From: Hyalella azteca
Taxonomy: Eukaryota > Arthropoda > Malacostraca > Amphipoda > Hyalellidae
NCBI RefSeq assembly: GCF_000764305.2
Contig: NW_025936604.1
Span: 1 to 64,000, forward strand
Length of the DNA stretch: 64,000 nt
Reading direction: 5' to 3'
Below the pieces are notes generated by a model. It was not told where the DNA came from, did not search any database, and saw only the letters and a list, made by a program, of their open reading frames with translations. How positions within the stretch are numbered: position 1 is the stretch's first letter; each line of letters opens with the position of its first letter. Positions 52,972-64,000 of the stretch are shown piece after piece. The position numbers were made by a program, and so were the translations under genes.

Positions 52972-53340
52972 AAACTCTTCATATTTATTATTAATAGGGA
53001 TATAATACAATGGGCAAGTAAAACATATGGGAATTTCGTAGCATATTCGGACTTTTTGCAACAGTTTTTTTATAGATCTTCAAGATGAGTCAAAGAAAGG
53101 ACGAGTTCATGAGTCGCGTCAACCGACCTCCTGATGATCACTGAGCAACCGAGCCACATGCAGGGCCAGCCGTCGAAGCGAAGGGCGGCTACAAGTGAAA
53201 TATTCAAGAAATTTAGCAATTTCTTTGCTTCTTATTGGTGATTAACATTAATCGGTCTGCATATTCTCAGAAACTGGAGACATGTCAGTGTGATTAGGCC
53301 AGGTTTTATTCTCTATGTCAGGATCCTCATGTAATAATTT

Positions 53341-53366
53341 TTCGATTTTTTAGTCCTGAGCGAGTG
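53341..53366 (+). repeat. 26-bp direct repeat flanking the decayed block (left)
   Basis: The sequence starting ttcgattttttagtcctgag is identical over 26 bases to 55732-55757. The preceding bases (gtaataattt against gtaatattt) are also similar, so the repeat may extend imperfectly by about 10 more. It lies about 190 bases beyond the 3' end of the decayed coding block. Confidence 0.85.
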
Positions 53367-53559
53367 GACTGGTGAATTATTGCTCTTCGTTCGCAGGAAA
53401 ATGAGCACTTTTTTCATTCTCCGAGAAATTTAAATTACGAAGGTCATTTCCTGCTAGAACGTGATCCGTCGCATCTGAACTTGGACAACTCAAGTATTTT
53501 CTGCAAAGTTCATTGTCGTTTTCAAGCGCTTCCGGCGAGGAGTATTCATACTGAGAATC

Positions 53560-55564
53560 TTACTGTAAATTCCAAGAATCATGTGAGTTTCCAAGCACTG
53601 CAGTGAAATTAGTTTCCGGTTCATAAAATAAGTTCCTGATATCACTACCACTTGAACTCGACTCTTGGCTCTCCTCGCTAATGTCGCCATCGGAGTCCCT
53701 TGAGTAAAACTTCTGTTCATCAGCATCAAGAGGTGCGGCTAAACAAAACGCTTCATCTAAATCGCATTTACCAGATAGAGCTCGGCGTACGGAGCCCACT
53801 CCTAAGTCATGGAGTTCGACCGTAGATAAATGAAGGTAATGCCGTAGTTGTTCATCAGGAAAACTTTCATTATTTATCTCCCACTGTTCGTAACCAAGAA
53901 GTTCTCTTCGATATTCGGCAGATGCAGCTAAAATTGCGTCCACACTTAATTTTTCCTAACCGGTACCAATGTCTTCACGGAAATTGATATTCACCGGGAC
54001 ATTTATTTACTGAAGTTCGTCAATTGCAAAAATATTTTTTGACTTAGTAGTCTCTTGAAGAAGCGTTTTCTCAGCTGCTAGAATAATACTTATGGCAGAT
54101 CCTCGATAAAATTCACAAGCAACGAACAATAACTCAGCAATTTATTCGGCAGCGTTGCACTCAGAAACAAACGCCGCTGCCGCCTCCCTCAACACTCGTG
54201 CCGACCGTAAAGTGAACGCAGCTTTCAAAAGGTGAATTTCCATCTGCACCTCCATTGCTGTCTCGCCTGACGATCCGTTGAAATCAATTAAACATTTTTG
54301 GTCTCGCGATAAATATACAAGGTGACGAACCAGTGGTTCATGAGCAAAGCAGGTTCCGATTGAAGAGAATAATTAACTTCTTAAGTTAATCGATTGTTGG
54401 AAATTGTTGTCTATGAGAAACTGGAATAAATATGTCACTAATTCTTTGATTGAATCAAGGCAACCATTATTTTAACACTAATTCTGCCACAGCATCAGAT
54501 CGAGTAAAATTTCTGAAGAAAAGAGGACATTGTTCGAGTAATCCTGCGATGAAAAATTGCATTTATTCGTTGAATTGTTCTGCCTGGCTTGTAAAGATAT
54601 GCTTATGAACTTAGAAATCAATTAAGAAAGTTGTTACGGGCTCGCAGTTCGAGGGACAGTGGCACAAACTTTCAGTATCGGACGAGCAATTTCGAGAACA
54701 TGAAGCGATGATTCTTCTCTGACATTAATTGCATTGAAAAATGTGACAAAGGAATCAAAATAATCCTTTTTAAATTTTTCTTGACTGGCTGCTAGAGACG
54801 TGGATATTATGCACGAGAAGCGACGAACAAAGCTTCGAGCTAAGTCATGGTTTTCTTCTTCATTTACTCGATTCATAATTGGGACAATCATCAAGGATAC
54901 AATATCATAAGCTGCCATTATTGTTTCGTGAGTGCAGTAGATTGGTACTAAGTAGTAGATGATATTTACGACAAGATTTCTGTACACTTCAACATCATAC
55001 GCCAAGGCTTTCTGAGCAAGTTACGACAGGAACACCGCTTGTCCGACCTGAAGCAGCAACATCTGTAGGCTCCGAATCTCGACTTCGCTGAAATTTTTCC
55101 AGCACAATATCAACGCTTAAAGTAGATTTTCCAAGGCTGTGAGGTGCTTTTCGTTGGGAAGTGACGATGAGCTCAGGAGCATGACGAGCTACACGGCTTT
55201 GTCTACAACAATCTTCAGGTTTTCAGCGCTCGGTTCTGCTATACTCCTGATAATTCCAATCGTTTTCGTTATGATATCAATATCGTCCATCCTCGCATCC
55301 TAGTGATTCTTGGGCTAGTGAATAGAAACCACAGTTAGCTCAAACGATTTTCAATGTACTAATACGAAAACTGAAACAAATTCGCCAGAATTCTTGGTGG
55401 TTTCTTGCAAGGACAGAAAAAATGCCGGCAACTGCGTGTTCGACGGTGATGAAAACTCCATGAATTTCAGGGTGAATAGAGTTTAGGAACATTGCATGAC
55501 CAACCGCCCTATATGCTTTATCAAAAGTGGACAGAGTATTATAAGAGTTGTAACTAAGATACAA
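53560..55564 (-). pseudogene. Decayed intronless coding block, family not recognised
   Basis: The minus strand keeps long open stretches in compatible frames, broken by stop codons and at least one frameshift. The best preserved are 55564-55340, 55282-54634 (stops near 55180, 55100 and 55020), about 54530-53990 (frameshift near 54465, stops near 54380 and 54140) and 53943-53560. The predicted protein is largely alpha-helical, with short Leu-rich helices such as NLVVNIIYYLVPIYC and SFVTFFNAINV. It ends in an acidic Ser-rich tail (SRDSDGDISEESQESSSS). No intron signature or known domain was recognised. Perfect 26-bp direct repeats lie outside it at 53341 and 55732, suggesting insertion as one block. 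It could be a retrocopied host gene or an old viral insertion; the sequence does not decide. Confidence 0.6.
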
Positions 55565-55731
55565 CGGCTATTGTTTTCCTGTTGTAATTTATCGCCTTCA
55601 TTTGAATAATGCAGACAAGGCGCTGTTTGCAATAGATTAAGAATGATATTCGATATTACTTGTAATCTAAATCCAGTTTATAATGTCTAAAACAAATTAA
55701 TATGGAAGGAGAAATCAGTGAGTAATATTTG

Positions 55732-55757
55732 TTCGATTTTTTAGTCCTGAGCGAGTG
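55732..55757 (+). repeat. 26-bp direct repeat flanking the decayed block (right)
   Basis: Identical to 53341-53366. It lies about 170 bases beyond the 5' end of the decayed coding block. The two copies frame roughly 2.4 kb. Confidence 0.85.
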
Positions 55758-57388
55758 ATTTCTTAGTTAATTTAATGAGACTTGAGGTCGATTAACTGAA
55801 TTTTGTTGCAATGAGATTTCTTTTAGTAAATTAAAACTAACTTTTGAAGTCCAAATATCAACTTCCATTCTACAGTTTATTCAAAATCAGCATTCTGCTG
55901 AATATGATTCAATGGTGTTCATGATTCAGTGAATTCTTGCGCAAACGATTAAGTTGACACAGACCAGCAGCCAGGTAGTGGGAATGATTTGAACTGGCAA
56001 TTATGCAATACAATTCATGTGTCAATATTTGAACCAATATTAATAACAAATCAATCGTTAACATGAAACTTTTTAAATCAAATCTAAGACATATTCCATA
56101 TACGAGTGAACCTTTCGACCGGTAATTTCACCAGCGATATAAGTGTTTCATTACGTTGTATTGCAGTTTGGCAATGATCGATATTCGATTGCATCCACAT
56201 GAAAATCCGAATATGAAAAAATTGCATTCGAGGTCAATAAAAGTTATAAGCCGGAGAAATTTGTAATTTGAATTCATAAATTTAGGTTTCTGCATTTTCA
56301 ATTGTGTTGTAATTTGAAATACTTTAGTACTAAATTTGATGGATATCCACCGTTATATCCACCGTTGTTTTCAAGTTGATTGTTTAAAATTTATTCCACT
56401 GAATTTCCACAACCATATCTTACCGGAAATGAATGATAATGAAGCGTCATCATATCATTCCATAAGGTGTTTCATTATCTGTACATTTGTGACGTATATT
56501 TTGTCGCGCCCAACGATACATAAATTCCAGAGATCAGCTTCAGCAGGAAGCAATTGGCGGACCGTCCACGATATTTCATTCCTAAGGCGTACTTTCAATG
56601 TCAGATTATTGATTACTGTTTAGTTATGATTGTTATTTATTGGATCATTATTATCACTTGCTTTAGCACCGCGGCCAAACGAACAAAAGAACTCGAAGCT
56701 CAGGTTTAGTGCAGGAAATTCACCCAAAATATTTTGTGTCCCGTGAGATCCACATGCAGCGTCGGTATGCTTCGTACGTAGGCATTTCTTTGTTGAATCT
56801 TCATCTCGTCGCGATAGTTTTTGTTAGGGAGCCCGTAGTCCTATGTTTGGCCTGTAACACGCATTAATTGATTTTTAACAGCATTAATTGGTTGACTTCT
56901 GCAATAATGAAAAGCTTCAGTAGCTCCTTGCAAAAGAGGCGTAGGTAATCTTCGCAAATGTAATCATCAGTCACATATTCCGAACTTACTCTTGGTTATG
57001 AATATTTTCATGTGCAGTTAATGCTAAAATTTAAACTCTGCCTCTAAGATTCATCGCAACTAAACTGAAATATAAAAGCATAGGCGTCGGCGTTGGCTTG
57101 GCCTCTAGTGGCAGCTATACGTTAGCTCACACGTCAGTTTTGAATAGAGCTCATCAAAAGACAAGTCCCAGATCTCCAAGAGACAAGTCAACAGCATTGT
57201 AAGATTCGGTGACAAGCCAACACGGCCTATTATTCAACACCGATAATGTTATGTTATGTAATGTCATGATCTCACCGCGCGGTTGTGGGCACCCACGTAG
57301 TGGAGTGGTCCAGGGAGGGAGGCCTCGTGGCACGGGGGGCGGATCTGGCCACGATGATTCGCTCACTTATCAATATGCCGCAACTTAC
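55758..57388. other. No supported gene
   Basis: AT-rich. Downstream of the last placed receptor exon. No stop-containing terminal exon for the receptor was identified here. Confidence 0.45.
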
Positions 57389-60300
57389 AAGGATCCCCAC
57401 GCCCAGCACCAGGAACAGCACGAACGTCTAACACAAGACGAAATAGTTGTTTAATATAATAATAATAATCAAACATTGATTAAAGGAAAATCAGATCGGA
57501 TTTTCCGTAATCCGAAAAAACATTAAAAAGCATTATCAAAATTTTCATTTTAATGCGGAATAGAATATAAAATATTTTTACTTGACCCGGAATAGTTCAT
57601 TCTAACACAGATAAAATGTTAGTAAATAGAATAGATATTCAACTTAGTGTCGGCTGTATAGTATTCATCTAATCGTACGCCTCGCTACACATAACGACAA
57701 TCGTGACTGCGTCATCAGTGTCAACAGAAGAGCTTGAATAAGATTTGGACTTATAAAAAGTACGAAATTGTAACTTCTTACCACAGGTAGAGATAACATA
57801 TCACATTAGAGTTATAGAATATTGCAGTTACACAAATCATATTTGGAATCACATTTCATATATGGAACAATACATCCCATTCAAAATCACTTAATTATCA
57901 CTTATGGAATCACACAGCACATTTTTAAATCTCACATCACATTAGGAATCACACATCACATTTGTTATGACACATCACCTTTGAAATCACACATCACATT
58001 AGGAATCACACATCACATTTGTTATGAATTTGTTATGCCACATCACATTTGTTATGCCACATCACGTTTGTTATGCCACATCACATTTGTAATGCCACAT
58101 CACATTTGTTATGACACATCACATTTGTTATCCCACATCACATTTGTTATGACACATCACATTTGTTATGCCACATCACATTTGTTATGCCACATCACAT
58201 TTGTTATGCCACATCACATTTGTTATGCCACATCACATTTGTAATCACACATCACATTTGCGATGCCACATCACATTTGTAATCCCACGTCACATTTGTA
58301 ATCCCACATCACCTCAGTGAGGCCAGGGGACGGGTAGATGTCAGACGGGGGCTGCACCAGCTCACGATTCCATTTGTTCAGCAGCCGCCCCATCTGGCCG
58401 CTCTCACGCATCCTGCTCAGACTGGGTCACCTTCTAATAAGTTAGTGTGAACGAATATGCAGATAATATGTGTTTATATTAATATAGGTTAATATTTAAA
58501 ACATGCACTGGTGAGGGATGGATTAATATTTGATATGAGTATCCGATGTGAAGTGTGGACTCTGATGAGAAGTGGCAGGTTTTATCAGGTGAAAAATGGT
58601 GCGTGGTTAGTTGAGACTTAAAAGTTAACTAATTTCAGAGTGTTCTCAAATGGTATTTATGGGAAAGCTTTGAATAAACCTACACGTGGTTGAAGAGTTC
58701 CAGGTAAGGCGAGTTCTTGGGCACAGAAAAGGCAGCCGGGGAATTGAAAAAATACTTGCCAGTGTGGATGATTTTGAACGCGTCTTCTTTTGGCATCATG
58801 TGCATCGCTACAGCCATTGTTTCTTCAGCCACTAAGAGGGCGTGTTTACCTGCAGCGCAAACGACATAATTTAATACGGTTCTCAGTATTAAACAGCCAA
58901 TATAAACGGTTTCATTACAAAAGAGTGGATGAGTGGATTAAAATCATCATTTTCCCTTATATTATAATTACTGCCGGCATCGCACTTCTGGAAAGAGCCT
59001 TCTGATTCGAAGGAGCCTAGCTAAGCCATGGCAGTTCTTGCAAATAAATATCCATTAATGACGAAGGGAGTATTTAATGTTATCATAAATAAGAAACGGC
59101 CATCATAAAAATGTTCAAGTGCGATAATTGGCCGAATCATATCGGTTAGTAAACAAATTTACAAAAGCAGATAAAGATTAACCCGCATGTAGCTAGTCCG
59201 ACAAGTGAGCTCGTCCTTTCATTAATGTCTGGATTTAGGATTGACCACAAGATATAAAATAAAGGCATTATTGAAATGAATTCTTAACAGAAGCGGCAGC
59301 TAACGACCAAGGCAAACCTTCGCTAGGCTTCGCTTAGATCACGTTAGCTTTGACTATTTGCGTCACTAGGCTCTGAAAACTATAAATTGATTGAACTCCT
59401 AGTTTTAATCGCGACACATAATAAACTTCCGCTAAGGATTTTTGAATACCTGAATTTATTACGATCAAATTATTTTTTGAGTTGAGAACATACCCTGCAA
59501 CACGAGAGCGACAGCAGCGTCCATTGCAACGGGCCTATTTTTGGCTGGGTCACTCATGACGTGCTTATCCCAGACTTTCTTCAAGGTAGATCCTTCTGGG
59601 GCGAGCTGCGACGATTAAAAATATTTATAATAGTCTTTAATTCTAAGTTCATGGATTTTTGTCACTGATGACTCAAAAGGGAGATTCCGGGAACTTATTT
59701 TGAAATTGCCTCTTGAAGTTTATGTGAAATTATGCCACCTTGCAATCGAAAATGAAAATAAACTAGAATACAAGTGTTAGAAAACGTAAAAAAAATTTGT
59801 GCTAAACACATGACAAACAATACTTTTATTCGTTAAGAAATTTCAGAACACAACTTCATCATCGGTCTCATGGTTATTCTAAATGGCACCCAATGTCGAC
59901 AGACCGAAACCCAAGTGGCACCCAATATCGACAGACCGCCAGGTAATCGCTGAGCGCGCGGTTCTGCACAATCACGAGGTTCCAGTCTGGCCTGAGCAGG
60001 AGAGACTCAAAGTCAGTGAAGGGGAGCGTTGGCCTCACAGTTGTGAGCAGGGCGATCAGCACCGCTGAGTAGCTCGTGAACAACAGAACTGATGTCCAGT
60101 ACACGAAAAACCAGAGCAGACGTTCCGAAGACGTCTCCGGGTTCAGTGTGCCAGCTGTGGGTGACGAAGTGCCAAATTATATATGTAAAAAATTGCCAAG
60201 ATGGTAAAGGTCGTTCAATGGTCTTAGGATGCTATGCTGCATGTTTGGTATGTTTAATACGTTTTAAGTTCTGTTGTTTTGGTGAAAAATATTGATTAAG

Positions 60301-63175
60301 AAGCTGTGATGTATTCTACATTAAAATTTCCTATGATATTCACTTAGAAAATATTTCCCTCACACTGCTGGACGAGGCTGGCGAAAGCGTCGAAAAACAC
60401 GTCAGAGGAAGAGACGACCTCATTCGTGAGGTGAGCTCTGGCGGCAACGACGTGCAACAGGCGGGCGCTGAGAGCTGTGAAATGAACAATATTCACTTTT
60501 ATGTGTGTACGGCTGTGCGGTGTTTACGCCAGTGTGCTGTGTACACTTATTCACAATTCCTGTGTGTGCACGACGTATGACTAAGGAATTTCGCAAACAT
60601 TAGCAAAATGTTTGCTTGAAGCCAGATTTTCCAAAATTATATTGACGTAATGACGTCAATTCACAACGAGACTAAAATTCTTGACACAACGGACGAAAAG
60701 CAAAAAATTGTTTTGATTTGAGTCAGTAGCCGATAACTATAAATAGCCATCTGCTGAAGAAATATACGTGAACGAAGATTATAGTTCTGATTTACCGACG
60801 ACGAATATAAAGCCCAGAACGCAGGTCCAGAGGATGGCGTTGAACGGCTCGGCGTACAAGTTCCAACTCGCCTCGACGTCAGGCTGGCGCAGGTAGATCC
60901 GGTTTCTATTCATGTCAACACTTTAACAACTCTTATATGAGCGTAAGAACAGACGTTAAATCGAATAAATCCCTTATAATAACAAGCATTCATTGTCTTT
61001 CGACATCATTGATTATCTTTGGATTCAACTTCTTATTTAAAATGTATATTCGAATATTCTTCCTTTCAGCATCGTATTTGGAATAAATCAAAAACAATGA
61101 CATCACATGACACTAATTCTAGAAATGCATATGAAAACTCGGTCGCATCATTTGAATCAAGCAGAAAAATCACACTGAAGACATAATAAATAACGGTATT
61201 ACAAATAAATAAAGGAGAAGTAATTAATACGTAAGTAAGCCTAGCAAGCAATTTCATCCACGTTTAAATGAAAACAGATATTAAAGGAGCCGATGGCAGT
61301 CTCATGACGTAATCTTCTAACAATAAATCCAACTCACTGCGCTACTTTGGTGGGTATGGTGTAGTGACTCACTGGTCGATGGCCGATTGCCTTAAGCCTT
61401 TAAGGTATTGTTGCTACGGCATAAAATGCTACTCACGCCGGAACTTTGGTGGGTATGGTGTAGTCGATGGCAAGTGGCCTAAAAGTGGTGTTGCTGGGGC
61501 GCAAAATGAAATGCTACCCACTGCTGAACTTTGGTGGGTATGGTGTAGTTATTGGCAAGTTGCCTGAAAGTGGTGTTACTAAGGCGTAAAATGCTACTCA
61601 CTGCAGAACTTTCGTGGGTATGGTGTAGTCGATGGCCCGTTGCCTGAAGGTTGTGATGCGCAGGGGAGCGATGCCCACGTGGGCTCTGGAGGCCTGCAGC
61701 TCCCCCACCATGCCGTTCCAGGTGACCTGGTCAGGCTGGAGCACCCCGAAGAGGGTTTTGCGCACCTTATACCTGCGCATAAGTGTCAATAGGTACATCA
61801 ATACGAGCAGCACGGAAGAGTACGCTCAAACCTAATCAATATGCGGTAATTCTGGTTGTTTGGTTAAGGAAAATGTAAAACTAGTTCGTAATTCTTGTAT
61901 CCTATACCTATACGTATGGCTTGGTAATCCATTTCTGACAACCGTGATCAAAACACGAGTGTCTTCGAGCCATTTTGGAACAAGGCTCCTTGACCTTTCG
62001 GATATGCAACTATAAACGTAATGTATGAGAGCTTCATAATTCCTGAAAATACATACACGCAACCTCATCAAAAAGGATGCAGACTGGCTACGAATACAAG
62101 TATTGTCATACGCAACTACCATGACTGTGATTTCATGATATAATCTAGAAAACTGAAAAAAAATCATGAGGATAGAGTGGGAACCAGTCTAGCAGTGTTA
62201 TAATATTTACTAATATGAGCGTTGAAAATCAAGCCATGCTTAGGATGGCGCTGAGTCGAGTCGTCGCAGAAGTTTAACAACTACCTCCGTGTTTCGAAAC
62301 TAAAACTCGCATCTCAAATATTGATAACCTTAACCACTCGGCAAGCCCGTGTCGGCCACTCCGATGAATAAATCGCTCTGTACAAAGGTGGCCATTTGCA
62401 CTCTAGCAATGTATAAAATAATTCGAACAGAATAAAGAAGCCTTCAAGTTTCAAACATAGGAACAGTTCGACAGATTCCACGTACGTGAAGTTGAGGCGC
62501 TGTTGCATTACGTGCCAGAGGTCCACGGAGTAGCCACGCAAGAAGTTCTGCGTGGTCACATTGTGGTTGATCTCGGTGTCACCCGGCAACTGGCTCAGAC
62601 AAATACGTTCATGTAGGTATTTCACTCACGCACATACAACGTAATTTCATGTGATCATTTGTTTGGTACAAACAATGCATCTAATTCCGTCTTCTGTGAC
62701 CACACTGCAGACCATGACTTACTTCAACGTGGTATATTTGACAATAAATATGTGATCTTAATAATACTGTTGCCTGGAGGATTTTCTCGTGTCCAGTAAT
62801 TGCTTATTGTTAAGGAGCTTTCAGTCGGAAATTCTTGCGGTCTCTGTCAATTTTTTCTCTCGATACAGTTCTGAATTAACCGAATTAGCCATCTCGATCA
62901 CTACCGCAAAGCTGTCTAATCGTTTCTTATGCATTAATTATTTTCGTGATTTATGATGTGAGTTTTCCAGTGACCTCATCGCCAGTGGTGACGAGGAAGA
63001 AGAAGCCACCCAGGTCGCGTCGTCTGTCGTATTTGTAGCCCACGTCGTAGAATCGCATGCCGGTCTGTGGTCGCCATTCTGCCACGTCAAGCTTACGGAA
63101 TGAGAAGCCGTCGCCAGGAGTCCAGGCCTCGAACAACTGGAACTTCCCTCCGGCCTGAGGCTGGCAGAACACCAC
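57389..63175 (-). CDS. Ionotropic receptor (IR), 5'-partial, 10 exons in window
   Basis: Variant ionotropic glutamate receptor of the arthropod IR family: a ligand-gated cation channel in sensory neuron membranes. Exons: 63175-62975, 62589-62486, 61772-61602, 60905-60796, 60474-60364, 60154-59937, 59605-59494, 58849-58684, 58412-58313, 57427-57389. All phases agree, giving about 444 residues. Order: end of the extracellular domain; S1 (FLRGYSVDLWHVMQQRLNFTY, then VGIAPLRITTFRQRAIDYT); helix 1 (WNLYAEPFNAILWTCVLGF); pore region (FFDAFASLVQQ); helix 2 (LLFTSYSAVLIALLT in place of SYTANLAAFL); S2 (LPFTDFESLL, ALSDYL, KHALLVAEETM, FSVPKNSPYLELFNHV, GQMGRLLNKW); helix 3 (TFVLFLVLGVGIL). The Arg that binds the ligand carboxylate in glutamate receptors is kept (TTFRQR). 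The Thr three residues after the conserved Pro is Arg here. An acidic residue remains at the AEETM position. Upstream exons lie past 64000. Three introns start with tandem arrays. The subfamily is not assignable. Confidence 0.9.
57830..58312 (-). repeat. 19-bp minisatellite starting at receptor exon 9 donor
   Basis: Roughly twenty copies of a 19-bp unit (minus strand gtgatgtgggattacaaat, drifting to gtgatgtggcataacaaat). The first unit starts at the first intron base, so its gtgatg serves as the splice donor. Copies become irregular towards 57830. Confidence 0.9.
59883..59938 (-). repeat. 32-bp tandem duplication at receptor exon 6 donor
   Basis: On the minus strand, cggtctgtcgatattgggtg and the following dozen bases are present twice in a row. 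The first copy begins at the exon 6 donor (GGCG|gtctgt). Confidence 0.8.
61340..61601 (-). repeat. Tandem array copied from receptor exon 3 end and donor
   Basis: The block tgggtatggtgtag (plus strand) occurs at 61351, 61450, 61535 and, inside the exon, at 61615. Each copy carries a degenerate version of the exon end, including codons for IDYTIPTKV, the splice donor (gtgagt or gtgggt) and the first ~20 intron bases. Unit length drifts from about 80 to 99. Confidence 0.88.
62226..62352 (-). mobile_element. tRNA-derived SINE fragment in receptor intron
   Basis: The minus strand reads gggcttgccgagtggttaag (A-box type), then a degraded B box (gtttcgaaac) near 62300. It resembles a single monomer of the 51 kb SINE family. 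It lies between receptor exons 2 and 3. Confidence 0.5.
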
Positions 63176-64000
63176 CTGTAGAAAATTCGTAAGTCTATAT
63201 TCTTCCTCGTGGCCATGTTCTTACTATTCATCTTAAACAATTCTGCTCCGTCATCAAGTTATTGTCTTAATTTCATTTTTTTTAAGTTCTCCTCGAAAAC
63301 CAAGCCTAGTAGATGACCATTTGTCAACTCCTGATTAAATCCTGTATCAGGAGTTGATTCAAATGTTCACTACGTATTGGTACGCATGTGTACCGTTAGA
63401 TACTTTGTTTATGTAGAAAAATTGTAGATGCTGGTATACATGTGGTCCATCACCGTTTTTTGTCTTGCATCTTTACATTCGCGGTGAGCATTTTATCTGA
63501 GTGTCATTCTTCAAGAATTATATCACTGAAACGTGGGCTCAGTATTCTGAAAGGAAATATCTGCGCGTCGTGTAAAATAATCTACAGTATTCATCGTATG
63601 GAACCTACATTCCATACGAAGGAATCAGATACACACAACTTAGGGGAACATTTTTCTGGAAAACAATCCAAGAGTCTTTTCCTATGAGAATCGCGCCGTG
63701 CATGAAAAAGCACCATCTTTTTGGAACCACAACGAGCGTAAACCAGCCTTTTGTAATCGAAGTATCGGTAAAACTAAATTGCTTATCGTATTGACGTAAC
63801 GCTCAGATGTTGCCGTGCTGTCTTCAAAAATTCCTGGTCCGAGAATACTAAATTTATGAACTCTAAAACACAAAATCCTAAATGAACGCACTGTCACACC
63901 AAGAGATTCAAACGATCAAACGATGTTCATGCTTTGGACATTCATGTGAACAAGTTTCTAATAGCTAACAGTGGGCTAAAAGCAGCAAATGAACACTGAA
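63176..64000. other. Receptor intron running off the window
   Basis: No further exon of the receptor is recognisable. The preceding exon must lie beyond 64000. A 71-codon minus frame at 63897 is not supported. Confidence 0.5.

Noticed and set aside
57822..58244. 140-codon plus-strand frame with ICYATSHL repeats
   Set aside because: It is the 19-bp array read through. No splice or domain support.
57830..58312. CRISPR-like appearance of regularly spaced repeats
   Set aside because: The units are contiguous with no unique spacers, and this is a eukaryotic intron.

Overview
This is a piece of an animal nuclear genome, most likely an arthropod and probably a crustacean. It is AT-rich and gene-sparse, with GT-AG spliced genes whose exons are clearly GC-richer than the surrounding DNA. 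It also carries an ionotropic-receptor-type glutamate receptor gene, a Tc1/mariner element, tRNA-derived SINEs, a non-LTR retrotransposon 3' end and many micro- and minisatellites. The species cannot be fixed from sequence alone. Two single-base Ns (14570, 26420) both sit at repeat edges and look like assembly joins.

Layout. 7.8-13.3 kb, minus strand: a 10-exon major-facilitator gene matching SLC49A4/DIRC2, with every splice phase consistent. The first transmembrane helix is missing from the model and one intron starts with GC. 13.3-28.4 kb: mostly non-coding, with minisatellites, a MITE-like hairpin repeat present twice in the window, and a few possible orphan exons. 28.4-29.7 kb: a complete-length but dead DD37D-type mariner element. 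30-39.7 kb: non-coding apart from one possible plus-strand exon. 40.3-45.5 kb, minus strand: three phase-compatible exons encoding a Pro-rich segment and three hydrophobic helices of an unrecognised membrane protein. 42.9-43.5 kb, inside that set: a 5'-truncated non-LTR retrotransposon. 51-53 kb: two dimeric tRNA-derived SINE copies and a 377-bp tandem duplication. 53.3-55.8 kb, minus strand: a decayed, apparently intronless coding block between perfect 26-bp direct repeats. 57.4-63.2 kb, minus strand: ten exons of an ionotropic receptor whose N-terminal exons lie beyond the right edge.

The most striking pattern is that many tandem arrays begin exactly at, or a few bases after, a 5' splice site (donor), always on the intron side, and several repeat units contain the end of the exon plus the donor. 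It is seen at receptor exons 3, 6 and 9, at the 44.5 and 40.3 kb exons, and at four weaker exon candidates (18.5, 26.4, 26.5, 30.2 kb). This suggests repeated local duplication seeded at exon-intron junctions and could also be used to find further exons. The receptor, the 40-45 kb exons and several candidates share the minus strand. The phases would even allow the 40-45 kb exons to continue the receptor transcript, but that is unproven.
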